Translations under genes and position numbers: made by a program
Notes under the pieces: generated by a model
What the model was told of the DNA's origin: nothing
Database searches by the model: none
The model's input: the letters and a program-made list of their open reading frames with translations, nothing else
Assembly (NCBI GenBank): GCA_001771815.1
Contig: MEPU01000002.1
Location: 1 to 64,000, forward strand
Source of the DNA: Bdellovibrionales bacterium RIFCSPHIGHO2_01_FULL_40_29
Lineage (GTDB): Bacteria > Bdellovibrionota > Bdellovibrionia > Bdellovibrionales > Bdellovibrionaceae
DNA: 64,000 nt
Reading direction: 5' to 3'
In this document: piece after piece, positions 8,622 through 17,641 of the stretch
Layout: each line of letters starts with the position of its first letter
Position numbering within the stretch: the stretch's first letter is position 1

Positions 8622-10075
8622 TGAAAAATTCGTGGAAAGACGAGTGCGGAGTTTTTGGAATTTGGAATCATCCAGAGGCCGCGCGATTAACATACCTTGG
8701 TCTGTATGCGCTTCAGCATCGCGGACAAGAATCTGCAGGAATTGTTTCACTTGAAATGACGGAGGCTGCTGGATCGAAACCAGTACATCATATTTACAAG
8801 AGTTTAGGCTTAGTTGCGGATGTGTTTAAAGAAACTCATTTAAATCAACTTCGTGGGTTGTCAGCGATTGGGCATGTGCGCTATTCGACTACAGGTGGAA
8901 ATTTATTGTCAAATGTTCAGCCTCTCACGTCGAATCTGCTTTCGGGTCCAGTCGCTATTGCTCACAATGGAAATATTGTGAATAGCGCTGTTTTGCGTGA
9001 GGCGTTGCAGCGTGATGGATCCATATTTCAAGGAACGAATGATACTGAGGCTGTCTTGCATCTTTTGGCTAAGAATCCATCAACTCATTTGCGATCAGCG
9101 TTGAAAGAAAGTTTACAGTGTTTAGAGGGGGCATATAGTTTTGTTATACTAGCTCACGATCGATTGATTGCGGCGCGCGATCCGTTGGGATTTCGTCCGT
9201 TGGTTTTGGGTCGTATCGAGAATAGTTCGAGTTTAAGTTATGTTGTTGCTAGTGAAACATGTGCTTTGGATCTCATCGGAGCCGAGTTTGTCAGAGAAAT
9301 TGAGCCCGGAGAAATTTTAGAAATTAGCTCTAAAGAAATGGTTTCAGAGCGCATTCCAACTGCTGCAAAGTCAAATTCTGTTTCTGTACGAAAATCAGCG
9401 CAATGTGTATTTGAACATGTCTATTTTTCGAGACCAGACAGTGTTGTTTTTGGCCGCTCTGTTTATAATTCGAGAAAACGTTTCGGTCATCAGTTGGCTC
9501 AAGAATCACAGGTTGAGGCTGATGTGGTCATTCCGGTTCCAGATAGTGGTGTGCCATCAGCATTAGGGTATTCGCAGACCAGTGGAATACCCTTCGAGTT
9601 TGGTTTGATTCGCAATCATTATGTGGGACGCACGTTTATTCAACCAGGGCAGGGTGTTCGGGATGTGGGAGTTAAGATTAAGCTCAATCCCCAGCCAGGA
9701 ATTTTAAAAGGAAAAAGAATCATCGTGATTGATGATTCTTTAGTGAGAGGAACCACCAGTCAAAAAATCATTCAAATGTTACGCGCTGCTGGTGCCAAAG
9801 AAGTGCACTTGCGAATTGCATCACCGCCGACGGTAGGGCCATGTTATTACGGAGTTGATACACCACAAAAAAGTGAACTGATCGCATCGATGCAGAGTGT
9901 AGAGGATATTCGTCAATTTATAGGTGCAGATACGCTGGCATACCTCAGTGAAAAAGGAATGTGGAAGGCGATGGAGGGTGGTCCTGAAACTTTCTGTGCA
10001 GCTTGTTTTAACGGTGATTATCCGACAAGCTTAAAGGGTGTTGAAATCAAAAAAACAGTTGAAAAAAATATCTAA
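8621..10075 (+). CDS. purF: Amidophosphoribosyltransferase, [4Fe-4S] type
   Basis: 484 aa; the committed step of purine synthesis (PRPP + Gln to phosphoribosylamine). Cys9 in ECGVFG should become the N-terminal nucleophile after removal of an eight-residue propeptide. The glutaminase domain has GHVRYSTTG and AHNGN; the PRTase domain has the PRPP loop VIDDSLVRGTTS. The four cysteines that ligate the iron-sulfur cluster in the B. subtilis enzyme all have counterparts: QCVFEHVYF, GPCYYGVD and CAAC near the end. It is therefore predicted to be the oxygen-sensitive, propeptide-processed type. TAATG coupling with purL. Confidence 0.95.
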   Translation: MKNSWKDECGVFGIWNHPEAARLTYLGLYALQHRGQESAGIVSLEMTEAAGSKPVHHIYKSLGLVADVFKETHLNQLRGLSAIGHVRYSTTGGNLLSNVQPLTSNLLSGPVAIAHNGNIVNSAVLREALQRDGSIFQGTNDTEAVLHLLAKNPSTHLRSALKESLQCLEGAYSFVILAHDRLIAARDPLGFRPLVLGRIENSSSLSYVVASETCALDLIGAEFVREIEPGEILEISSKEMVSERIPTAAKSNSVSVRKSAQCVFEHVYFSRPDSVVFGRSVYNSRKRFGHQLAQESQVEADVVIPVPDSGVPSALGYSQTSGIPFEFGLIRNHYVGRTFIQPGQGVRDVGVKIKLNPQPGILKGKRIIVIDDSLVRGTTSQKIIQMLRAAGAKEVHLRIASPPTVGPCYYGVDTPQKSELIASMQSVEDIRQFIGADTLAYLSEKGMWKAMEGGPETFCAACFNGDYPTSLKGVEIKKTVEKNI

Positions 10076-11012
10076 ATTAAAACCTGGCGATTTGATTGAT
10101 GTCATTGCGCCAGGATCAGCAACAGAGCCCGAAACTTTAAAGAAATCAGTCGGAGCTTTAGAGTCCATGGGATTTCGTGTTCGTGTTTCAAAAGATATTC
10201 TGAAGCCTGACTTATTCTTGTCCAACTCGGATCAGTATCGTTTTCATGATTTAAAGCGTGCACTTTTGGCGAAAGATTCTCAGGCAATTTGGTGTTTGCG
10301 CGGTGGCTACGGATCAATGAGATTGCTGCCGGCATTAAATAAGCTTAAAAAACCAAATCATAAAAAACTTTTGATCGGATTGAGTGATATTTCCTCTTTG
10401 CATTTATTTTTGAATCAAAAATGGAACTGGCCGACTTTACATGGTCCGCTTGTTGATCGATTGGGTTTAGGTTTGCTTTCGATTGAGAATCAAGCTGAAG
10501 TCCGCAAAGTTCTTTATGGAGAGATCGCAGAGGTTGTCTTTGATCGACTCACTCCATTAACTGCTGCCGCTCGGAAAGTAAAAAAACTTGAAGGGTCCGT
10601 TATTGGCGGAAATCTCATGGTGATCACATCAAGCTTAGGAACACCAAATCAGGTTCGAGGAGATGGTAAAATTCTGTTCTTTGAAGAAATGAGCGAGCGA
10701 GGTTATCGAATAGATCGTTGTCTTCAACAAATGAAACAAGCTGGAGTTTTTCGCAAAGTGAAGGCGGTTGTTCTTGGTGATTTTATCAAATGCGAGGAGC
10801 CTAATGGCATTGATTTGTCTTGGCAGACGCTGATTCAGTTTTTCGAAGAGCTTCATATCCCCTTGTTTAAAGGTATTGAAACAGGACATGCGCCTATTCA
10901 GAGGCCACTATTTTTGAACACTCCATCAAAAATTTCAAAGAGTGTAATTGATCAATCGCAATTTCAGATGGTAGTCTATTCTCCATATGAAATACTCAAG
11001 CCAAGAAAATAA
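10038..11012 (+). CDS. ldcA: Murein tetrapeptide LD-carboxypeptidase (peptidase S66)
   Basis: 324 aa from GTG at 10038. A TTG at 10059 (MKKISKLKPGD) is an equally plausible start because neither has a well-spaced ribosome site. The S66 family trims the terminal D-Ala from cytosolic murein tetrapeptides. Motifs: VIAPGSATEPE at the N terminus, CLRGGYGSMRLLP, GLSDISSLHLF (candidate nucleophile Ser), LFFEEMSERGYRIDR (Glu) and IETGHAPIQRP (His). No signal peptide, fitting cytoplasmic recycling. It overlaps purF and the next gene, so the purine operon runs into a cell-wall recycling set. Confidence 0.88.
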   Translation: MLKSKKQLKKISKLKPGDLIDVIAPGSATEPETLKKSVGALESMGFRVRVSKDILKPDLFLSNSDQYRFHDLKRALLAKDSQAIWCLRGGYGSMRLLPALNKLKKPNHKKLLIGLSDISSLHLFLNQKWNWPTLHGPLVDRLGLGLLSIENQAEVRKVLYGEIAEVVFDRLTPLTAAARKVKKLEGSVIGGNLMVITSSLGTPNQVRGDGKILFFEEMSERGYRIDRCLQQMKQAGVFRKVKAVVLGDFIKCEEPNGIDLSWQTLIQFFEELHIPLFKGIETGHAPIQRPLFLNTPSKISKSVIDQSQFQMVVYSPYEILKPRK

Positions 11013-12042
11013 ACTCATTGAAAATATTCGGTCCAGTATCCCAGATGTCACACCGGGTGTTTCGGTCAGGGCTTATCACACGGGTCGGTTGGTTTGTGAT
11101 ATCAGTGTTGGGCAGACCTATCCGTACTATGATCTCTCGTCGCTGACAAAAGTGATTTTTACTCAGCAGGCCATGATGGAAGCTTTTGATAAAGGTCACT
11201 GGAATTTAAATTCGACTGTTGGGGATTTTTTGCCCGACTATCCGCATGCAATTAAAATCATTGAATTATTGACTCATATGTCAGGCCTAGAATGGTGGAA
11301 ACCATTTTATCAGTCAGCTCCATTAGACAAAACATGGCAAGAGCGCCGTCAGTGGCTGTATGAAGAGTTGAAAAAATCAGAAATTAATAAAACTGGAAAA
11401 GCGATCTATTCGGATTTGGGAATTATGCTTGTTGGTTTTATTCTTGAGAAAATTCATCGCAAAAATATATATATCATTTGGTTAGAATTTAAAGAGCGAT
11501 ATTACTCCAATACAACATTGAGTTTTCATATCGATAACAAGACGGATATTCCCATTCAGCAATTTGCTCCGACAGAGGATTGCCCATGGCGAAAACGAAT
11601 TATGCGTGCCGAAGTTCATGATGAAAATACGTGGGCGCTGGGTGGAATTTCCACTCATGCAGGATTATTTGGGAGCATTGAGGATGTTGCTGCTTTTGGT
11701 TTGAATGTGAGATCACAGTTGCAAGGAATAGCTCGTTATCAAGTGCGACAAAAAACAGCGCAACTTTTTGCCTCACGAGCCATTCCAGTAGAAGCCGGCG
11801 ATTGGGCTCTGGGGTATATGATGCCTTCGGTGGATAGGGCCAGTTGTGGCCCTCATTTCTCGGTGTTGTCCATTGGCCATACGGGGTTTACGGGAACTTC
11901 TTTTTGGTATGATCCCAGACACGATCTGTTGGTATTGATTTTAAGCAATCGTGTTCATTATGGACGTGAAAATAAAGGTTTTGTGAAGCTACGACCCCAA
12001 ATCCACAGTTGGATTTTTGAATCTCTGAAAAGGACAGTTTAA
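10987..12042 (+). CDS. Serine hydrolase of the class C beta-lactamase/PBP fold
   Basis: 351 aa without a recognisable signal peptide. The three motifs of the serine beta-lactamase/DD-peptidase fold are present: SSLTK (S-x-x-K, about residues 46-50), YSD in place of YxN (about 142-144) and HTG (about residue 298) in place of KTG. LTHMSGLEWW is the usual segment after the second strand. It overlaps ldcA by 26 nt and the mpl start by one base (TAATG). That placement suggests a role in murein peptide processing (an esterase, D-aminopeptidase or transferase are all possible). The real substrate cannot be read from sequence. Confidence 0.85.
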   Translation: MKYSSQENKLIENIRSSIPDVTPGVSVRAYHTGRLVCDISVGQTYPYYDLSSLTKVIFTQQAMMEAFDKGHWNLNSTVGDFLPDYPHAIKIIELLTHMSGLEWWKPFYQSAPLDKTWQERRQWLYEELKKSEINKTGKAIYSDLGIMLVGFILEKIHRKNIYIIWLEFKERYYSNTTLSFHIDNKTDIPIQQFAPTEDCPWRKRIMRAEVHDENTWALGGISTHAGLFGSIEDVAAFGLNVRSQLQGIARYQVRQKTAQLFASRAIPVEAGDWALGYMMPSVDRASCGPHFSVLSIGHTGFTGTSFWYDPRHDLLVLILSNRVHYGRENKGFVKLRPQIHSWIFESLKRTV

Positions 12043-13466
12043 TGGCTCAATCTCCTATTCAAAACTTAAAAGTTGGTTCTCATATTCATCTGATGGGAGT
12101 TTGCGGCACAGCAATGGCTTCGCTTGCGGGTCTATTGAAGGACCGTGGATTTAAAGTAACGGGCAGTGATTCCAACCCCTATCCTCCGATGTCCACTCAG
12201 TTGGAATCTTTGGGTATTATGATTCAAAAACCTTATCAGGCCGAGAATTTATTTCCAAAACCGGATTATGTTATCGTTGGAAACGTCATTTCAGCAAGCA
12301 ATCCCGAAGCCCAAGAAATGATTCGGTTGGATCTGCCATTTTGTTCGTTGCCGCAAGCTATGGGAGAGCTCATTATTGCCGAGCGAAATTCTTTTGTCGT
12401 CGCAGGAACTCATGGAAAAACAACCACGACATCGCTTCTCAGTTGGGTGGCTGAAAAATGTGGTCAACAGCCCGGTTTTTTAATTGGTGGAATCCCAAAA
12501 AACTTCTCTAGAAGTTTTACTAATCCTAAAGCAAACACTTTTATTATTGAAGGTGACGAGTACGATACGGCCTATTTTGATAAAGTTCCAAAGTTTATTC
12601 ATTACAAACCCAAGTTCGTCATTTTAACATCTGTCGAGTTTGATCATGCTGATATTTACAAAGACTTTGCAGCAGTTAAATCGGCATTTAAACGATTGGC
12701 CGAGCTGGTTCCAAGCAATGGATCTTTTATTTATTGGGGTGATGATAAAAATGTGTCTGAGATCGCTCAATTAGCGAAATCAAATATTTTTTCATATGGA
12801 TTTTCGGCAGCATGTGACTATGGTGTCAAAGTTCTTGAACAAAAAGAAGGATTTACGTTGTTCGAAATCGCATTTCGTGGCGAAACATTAGGACAATTTC
12901 GAACAACTATGACAGGGAATTATAATATTTTAAATGCGACGGCAGTTATTGCGCAAGCGCATGTTCAACAGTGGGATTTGGGATCAGTGCAGCAGGCATT
13001 ATCAACATTTACGGGAGTTAAGCGACGCCAAGAAATCTTAGGGGAGCCTAATGGGATTCTTATTATTGAGGATTTTGCTCATCATCCGACAGCAGTGAAA
13101 GAGACCATCAAAGGAATTCAATCACGTTATCAAGGCCGCAAGGTTTTTTCAGTTTTTGAACCACGATCAGCAACATCGCGAAGAAAAATATTTCAAAAAG
13201 ATTATGTTGAAGCGTTTAGTTTTGCTGATGAGGCTATTATTGCTGAGGCCTTTGATCAGGGTAAAATCTCTGAAGACGATCGCTTCTCAGTGGCAGAATT
13301 GGTGGGGGATCTTAAGGCTTCTGGAAAAACAGCGAGCTATTTTAAAAAAGCGGATGAGATTGTGGCGTATTTAGTAAAAAATGCTCAAAAAGGTGATGTG
13401 ATATTGATTATGAGTAATGGTGGTTTTGATGGCATTTATCAGAAGCTTCTTCAGGGCTTAGCTTAA
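12042..13466 (+). CDS. mpl: UDP-MurNAc:L-Ala-gamma-D-Glu-meso-DAP ligase (murein recycling)
   Basis: 474 aa, the usual Mpl length. It attaches the recycled tripeptide to UDP-MurNAc. The N terminus HLMGVCGTAMASLAGLLKD is the Mpl version of the Mur-ligase first domain. The ATP P-loop is AGTHGKTTTTS (about 126-136), followed by IEGDEYDTAYFD and the third-domain motif DFAHHPTAVKETI and FEPRSATSRRKIF. With LdcA upstream it forms a coherent recycling route: LD-carboxypeptidase makes the tripeptide and Mpl re-uses it. This would be valuable to a predator digesting prey wall, though that link is inference. Confidence 0.93.
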   Translation: MAQSPIQNLKVGSHIHLMGVCGTAMASLAGLLKDRGFKVTGSDSNPYPPMSTQLESLGIMIQKPYQAENLFPKPDYVIVGNVISASNPEAQEMIRLDLPFCSLPQAMGELIIAERNSFVVAGTHGKTTTTSLLSWVAEKCGQQPGFLIGGIPKNFSRSFTNPKANTFIIEGDEYDTAYFDKVPKFIHYKPKFVILTSVEFDHADIYKDFAAVKSAFKRLAELVPSNGSFIYWGDDKNVSEIAQLAKSNIFSYGFSAACDYGVKVLEQKEGFTLFEIAFRGETLGQFRTTMTGNYNILNATAVIAQAHVQQWDLGSVQQALSTFTGVKRRQEILGEPNGILIIEDFAHHPTAVKETIKGIQSRYQGRKVFSVFEPRSATSRRKIFQKDYVEAFSFADEAIIAEAFDQGKISEDDRFSVAELVGDLKASGKTASYFKKADEIVAYLVKNAQKGDVILIMSNGGFDGIYQKLLQGLA

Positions 13467-13562
13467 AACAGAAGCATTTCCCTATAAGAGCAATGCATTA
13501 TTTTGGGAATAACAACAGTATCCCATTGAAACCCGGTTTATTAAAAAATAAAACCATACGTT

Positions 13563-16064
13563 ATGGCATCAGTATCTTCAAAAAAGTCCGGTGAAATGAC
13601 TCCTTTAATGAAACAGTTTTGGGACATCAAAGCCTTTCATCATGATAAGATTTTGTTATTTCGAATGGGTGATTTTTTTGAAATGTTTTATGACGACGCT
13701 GTCAAAGCAGCCCCCATTATTGGGATTGCGCTCACTCAGAGAAATAAAAAATCCGAAGATTCAACTCCGATGTGTGGAGTGCCTCATCACTCGATTGCGG
13801 GCCCTATTAATAAACTTCTTGCTGCCGGATTAAAGATAGCCATTTGTGATCAAATTGAAGATCCAAAGTTAGCAAAAGGACTGGTTAAACGCGCGGTGAC
13901 GCGAGTGTTGACTCCTGGAATGGTTTTTGACAGCGAGACTTTAGATCAAACCAAGGCCCATTATGTATGTGCTATTCATTTAGATACGATGAGTTTTATC
14001 GACACCACAACGGGTGAAGCTTTTTATTATGATGTGCGATTGATTCAAGAAAAATTACGCCTGATTGATATTTTACCAGTGGCTGAAATTGTCGTGACGG
14101 ATGCAGGTGCTCTTTGGCTAAAAGACAGTCGATTGTCTGATAGATATTTAATTTCTGAACATGCTGTGAGTGTTTCAGATTCTCAAAGTTTGCTTTTGGA
14201 TTATATCAAAAAGCTCAGTGTTTCTGATGTTGAGTTTATTTTGCAACCCTTCGAGAAACGTGAAATTCAGCATCGATTGGGGATTTCACAAACCACGCTT
14301 CGTCATTTGGAAGTTTTTTCAAATTATAAAGGTGGTGAGCAAGGGTCTCTTTTTAAAGCCATCGATCGCACAAAGACTTCGGCGGGATCGCGTATGTTGC
14401 GTCAGTGGTTGAGCTTTCCGCTTCGAAATACAGAGCAAATTCAAGCCCGCCAAGAAAAAATCACACTTTTCCGCGACAACATGATGGAGCTTAAAAAAGT
14501 TCGTGAGATACTTGTCGGGATGGGGGATATTGAGCGTCGGATGGGAAAGATTGCCCAACCTCAATGCCATGGACGAGATCTTCTTTCGTTAGCAAATTCT
14601 TTAAAAATTGGTCTTCAAGCTTTGAAATGGTGTGACAAATTTTTTACATTTGATCATGCGGATTCATTATCTGAAGTGGCTGAATTGGCCGATCAAATTG
14701 AGCGAACTATTGATGACGAAGCACCACTGACGGTGAAGCTTGGCCACGTTATTAAAAAAGGTTTTTCAAATGAATTGGACGAGCTGATTCATATCTCTAC
14801 CAATGCTCATGCTTTAGTTGCTCAGTTGGAACAAAAAGAAAAAGAATCCACGGGAATTTCTTCGTTAAAAGTGCGCTATAATAATGTTTTTGGCTATTAC
14901 ATTGAAATTACAAATACACATAAAGATAAGGCTCCAGCGCACTATCATCGCAAACAAACGTTAGCTAACGCAGAACGATTTTACACAGATGAGTTGTTGG
15001 AACTAGAAAAGAAGGTTCTTTCTGCTCAAACCAAACGTTTTGAATTGGAGTTTGAGATCTACATGTCACTTCGTGTTCAAGTTTTGAATGCGGCGGAAGG
15101 CATTTTAAAATTAGCATCAATTTGTAACGAGATGGATGTTGTTTCTTCATTGGCATGGCTGAGTCTTGAAGAAAGTTACTGTCGACCTGTTTTTACCACT
15201 GATAAAAAGAAACTTCTTCTGCAGGATTCTCGACATGCTGTCGTTGAACAATTTATTCGAGGTCAATTTGTAGCCAATACGATTTCAATGGACCATCAAG
15301 ATTGTTTTTTGATCACCGGTCCCAATATGGCAGGTAAATCAACATTGATGCGTCAAGTGGCGCTAACAGTTATATTGGCGCAAATGGGGTCTTATGTTCC
15401 AGCCACGCATGCTGAGCTGCCGCTCTATGATGCGATCTACACGCGTATTGGCGCCAGTGATCAGCTCTCAGAGGGCCTTTCCACATTTATGGTTGAAATG
15501 ACCGAGACCGCCCAATTATTAAATGCGGCGACTGAGAACAGTTTACTGATATTGGACGAAATCGGACGAGGAACGGCGACTTTTGATGGACTTTGTTTGG
15601 CTCAGGCGATTTTAGAATATATTTTATCACACTTAAAAACTCATGTTTTCTTTGCGACTCACTATCACGAGTTGACAGTTTTGGATCAGAAGTTTCCACA
15701 AATTAAAAATAAATACATGCAAGTGCTCTCAAAAGAAAATGGCCAGATTGAATTTTTACATATTCTAACCAGCGGTGCCGTTGGTCAGAGCTATGGTGTT
15801 CAAGTGGCTGAGCTTGCAGGATTGCCTCGTGAAATTATACAAAGGGCTACATCGCTTCTGAAAACTTTTGAAACACCTGAAGTCAATAAAGTGGTGAGTA
15901 AAAAAACTTCAACAAATCAGATGTCTTTGTTTGAGGCTGTGAAAGTGGAATTGGATCCTGAAAAGCAACAACTTATAAATGAACTCAAAACATTTTCCGT
16001 ATTGAAAACATCACCGCTTGAGGCTTTGAATCAAATCGCAAAGTGGCAAGAAAAATTAATTTGA
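13563..16064 (+). CDS. mutS: DNA mismatch repair ATPase MutS
   Basis: 833 aa. The mismatch-binding motif FRMGDFFEMFYDDA (about 33-46) includes the Phe-x-Glu that wedges at mispairs. The C-terminal ATPase has Walker A GPNMAGKSTLMRQ (about 591), Walker B LLILDEIGRGTATFDG, and FATHYHELTVL. A 96-bp gap separates it from mpl and the ATG has no convincing Shine-Dalgarno sequence. No mutL is visible in the window. Confidence 0.97.
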   Translation: MASVSSKKSGEMTPLMKQFWDIKAFHHDKILLFRMGDFFEMFYDDAVKAAPIIGIALTQRNKKSEDSTPMCGVPHHSIAGPINKLLAAGLKIAICDQIEDPKLAKGLVKRAVTRVLTPGMVFDSETLDQTKAHYVCAIHLDTMSFIDTTTGEAFYYDVRLIQEKLRLIDILPVAEIVVTDAGALWLKDSRLSDRYLISEHAVSVSDSQSLLLDYIKKLSVSDVEFILQPFEKREIQHRLGISQTTLRHLEVFSNYKGGEQGSLFKAIDRTKTSAGSRMLRQWLSFPLRNTEQIQARQEKITLFRDNMMELKKVREILVGMGDIERRMGKIAQPQCHGRDLLSLANSLKIGLQALKWCDKFFTFDHADSLSEVAELADQIERTIDDEAPLTVKLGHVIKKGFSNELDELIHISTNAHALVAQLEQKEKESTGISSLKVRYNNVFGYYIEITNTHKDKAPAHYHRKQTLANAERFYTDELLELEKKVLSAQTKRFELEFEIYMSLRVQVLNAAEGILKLASICNEMDVVSSLAWLSLEESYCRPVFTTDKKKLLLQDSRHAVVEQFIRGQFVANTISMDHQDCFLITGPNMAGKSTLMRQVALTVILAQMGSYVPATHAELPLYDAIYTRIGASDQLSEGLSTFMVEMTETAQLLNAATENSLLILDEIGRGTATFDGLCLAQAILEYILSHLKTHVFFATHYHELTVLDQKFPQIKNKYMQVLSKENGQIEFLHILTSGAVGQSYGVQVAELAGLPREIIQRATSLLKTFETPEVNKVVSKKTSTNQMSLFEAVKVELDPEKQQLINELKTFSVLKTSPLEALNQIAKWQEKLI

Positions 16065-16092
16065 GCTCAGAGCGGATTTTTTGGTTTAAATT

Positions 16093-16308
16093 CTATTTTT
16101 GATTTTGAGGTGTTGTCGGTGGTTTTGTTGCGGCACCGGCTTGACTACCCTTGTGTTCACGCCAGTTGTACTCAGAGCTTCTGACTAAACGATTGTTCCA
16201 GTCATCCCATTGTTTTTTAGGAAGTTTATGGGAAACCTGACCTTTGTCGTCAAAGATTTCGGGTTCGCGGCCACCAATAAAATTTGCTAGTTTTTTTAAA
16301 ATACTCAT
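16093..16308 (-). CDS. Small hypothetical basic protein
   Basis: 71 aa, not recognised. It begins SILKKLANFIGGREPEIFDDKG and ends with a Pro/Thr/Gln-rich tail (KPPTTPQNQK). Trp-rich middle (QWDDWNNRL, YNWREH). No signal peptide or membrane segment. It lies on the minus strand convergent with mutS and 13 nt downstream of the next minus-strand gene, so probably co-transcribed with it. Confidence 0.5.
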   Translation of the reverse strand: MSILKKLANFIGGREPEIFDDKGQVSHKLPKKQWDDWNNRLVRSSEYNWREHKGSQAGAATKPPTTPQNQK

Positions 16309-16321
16309 GTCCCAACAGTAA

Positions 16322-16579
16322 CTACATTTTTGGATTTGCGCAAATGTCTATAATATCTAAACCACGTTCTTCGCCGGGGTATTTTCCGCCGGTTAAACGT
16401 TGATAGCATTCTTTAGCGGCTAATTTAAAAGCAAGATCTTTAGTGGGGGCTGTTTTTTTAAGTTCAAAAGATTGCTTTCCGGATTGAAAGACAAACTTAA
16501 AATCTTTGATTGAGTTCGACTGTGCGGCATTTGCAGATAAGCCAGCAAGCATCAGGATAGTCATAAGTGTTGTTTTCAT
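16322..16579 (-). CDS. Small secreted protein, unknown function
   Basis: 85 aa from the ATG with an excellent AAAGGAGG ribosome site five to six bases upstream; longer in-frame starts are rejected for that reason. Signal peptide MKTTLMTILMLAGLSANA with an AxA cleavage site. The mature part of about 65 residues has two cysteines (KECYQRL, DICANPKM) that could form a periplasmic disulfide. Followed on the same strand by a 71-aa hypothetical. No family recognised. Confidence 0.7.
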   Translation of the reverse strand: MKTTLMTILMLAGLSANAAQSNSIKDFKFVFQSGKQSFELKKTAPTKDLAFKLAAKECYQRLTGGKYPGEERGLDIIDICANPKM

Positions 16580-16807
16580 AAAGCCTCCTTTTAAGGTCAT
16601 ACAATAACTTTGCAAAAAACGGTGCCAATGAAGGGTGGTTTGTCTCTTGTTGAGGCAATATAACTATATGATAATACTGATGAATATTATTCTTCTGTAA
16701 TATCATATTGAGACTGACAAAAATGGGTAGTCAGTTAATATAAGATAAAGCTAGAGAAATTGACGCAATGTGCTATATTGTTTCATATCAAGACACTGGA
16801 GTCCTCT

Positions 16808-17641
16808 ATGCATTTACTGACCTCGATCATAGTTATATTAGCTATCAGCGCGTTCTCTACCGTTGCCTTTTCTGCTGAAAAAAAAGTTCTATTGATTAGT
16901 GATATTGACGACACTATCAAGGCCTCGCATGTGCTTAATAGCAAAGCTGTTGTTTCGCGTTTTGCCAATCTGACCATCCGATTTAGTGGTATGGCGCAAC
17001 TGTACCAATTGATTCAGAATCAAAATCCTCAAAAAACGCGGCTTGTTTATCTTTCAAATGCTCCCGTAGAAGTTTCTATTTTTCATCAATCCTTCCTGAG
17101 TCAGAATAATTTTCCACCAGGAAAGGTCCTCTTAAGGGAAAGTATTTTTGATGAAAATCATAAAATCAATGCGATTAAAAAACTGGTTATCCAAGAAAAA
17201 CCAGATGTTGTTATTATGATTGGTGATAACGGTGAGCGAGACGTAGAAATTTATCATGAGGCCCAACGATTTTTTCAAAAAAGCTCTATTCAAATGGTTA
17301 GTTTTATTCACCAAGTTTACACAACAAAAATTGGCTTTTTTGGTGATCTTTTGGGAATTGCTGAACGAGGTAAAAAACTTTTAAATGGTCAAATCGGTTT
17401 CGTCACTCCTGTGGAGATCTCGTTGGAATTGAACCGATTGGGTTTATTAAGCCAACAAAGTGCGGATTGGATGATCCAAAATGTGGGAACTTATATTTCA
17501 GAAGAAAGTATTTTTGATTGGGATACAATTGGGAACATAACTTTTCCCTCGTATAAGACATGCGATGATTTTGTATGGAAGTGGCAGATTACAAAAGAAT
17601 TATCACCTTTGATTGATAAAATTAATTCTGCATGCAGATAA
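16808..17641 (+). CDS. Secreted DUF2183 (App1-like) HAD phosphatase
   Basis: 277 aa from the ATG at 16808. Signal peptide to about residue 23 (FSTVAFSA). The HAD-type catalytic motif SDIDDTIKAS (31-40) is the DxDxT signature of the App1/LNS2 phosphatidate phosphatases (DUF2183). The rest of the family pattern follows: VYLSNAP (Ser motif II), PPGKVLLRE, HKINAIKKLV (Lys motif III) and IMIGDNGERDVEIY (motif IV). Predicted to dephosphorylate phosphatidate or a similar phospho-ester in the periplasm or outside. It overlaps the next gene by 10 nt. Confidence 0.8.
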   Translation: MHLLTSIIVILAISAFSTVAFSAEKKVLLISDIDDTIKASHVLNSKAVVSRFANLTIRFSGMAQLYQLIQNQNPQKTRLVYLSNAPVEVSIFHQSFLSQNNFPPGKVLLRESIFDENHKINAIKKLVIQEKPDVVIMIGDNGERDVEIYHEAQRFFQKSSIQMVSFIHQVYTTKIGFFGDLLGIAERGKKLLNGQIGFVTPVEISLELNRLGLLSQQSADWMIQNVGTYISEESIFDWDTIGNITFPSYKTCDDFVWKWQITKELSPLIDKINSACR

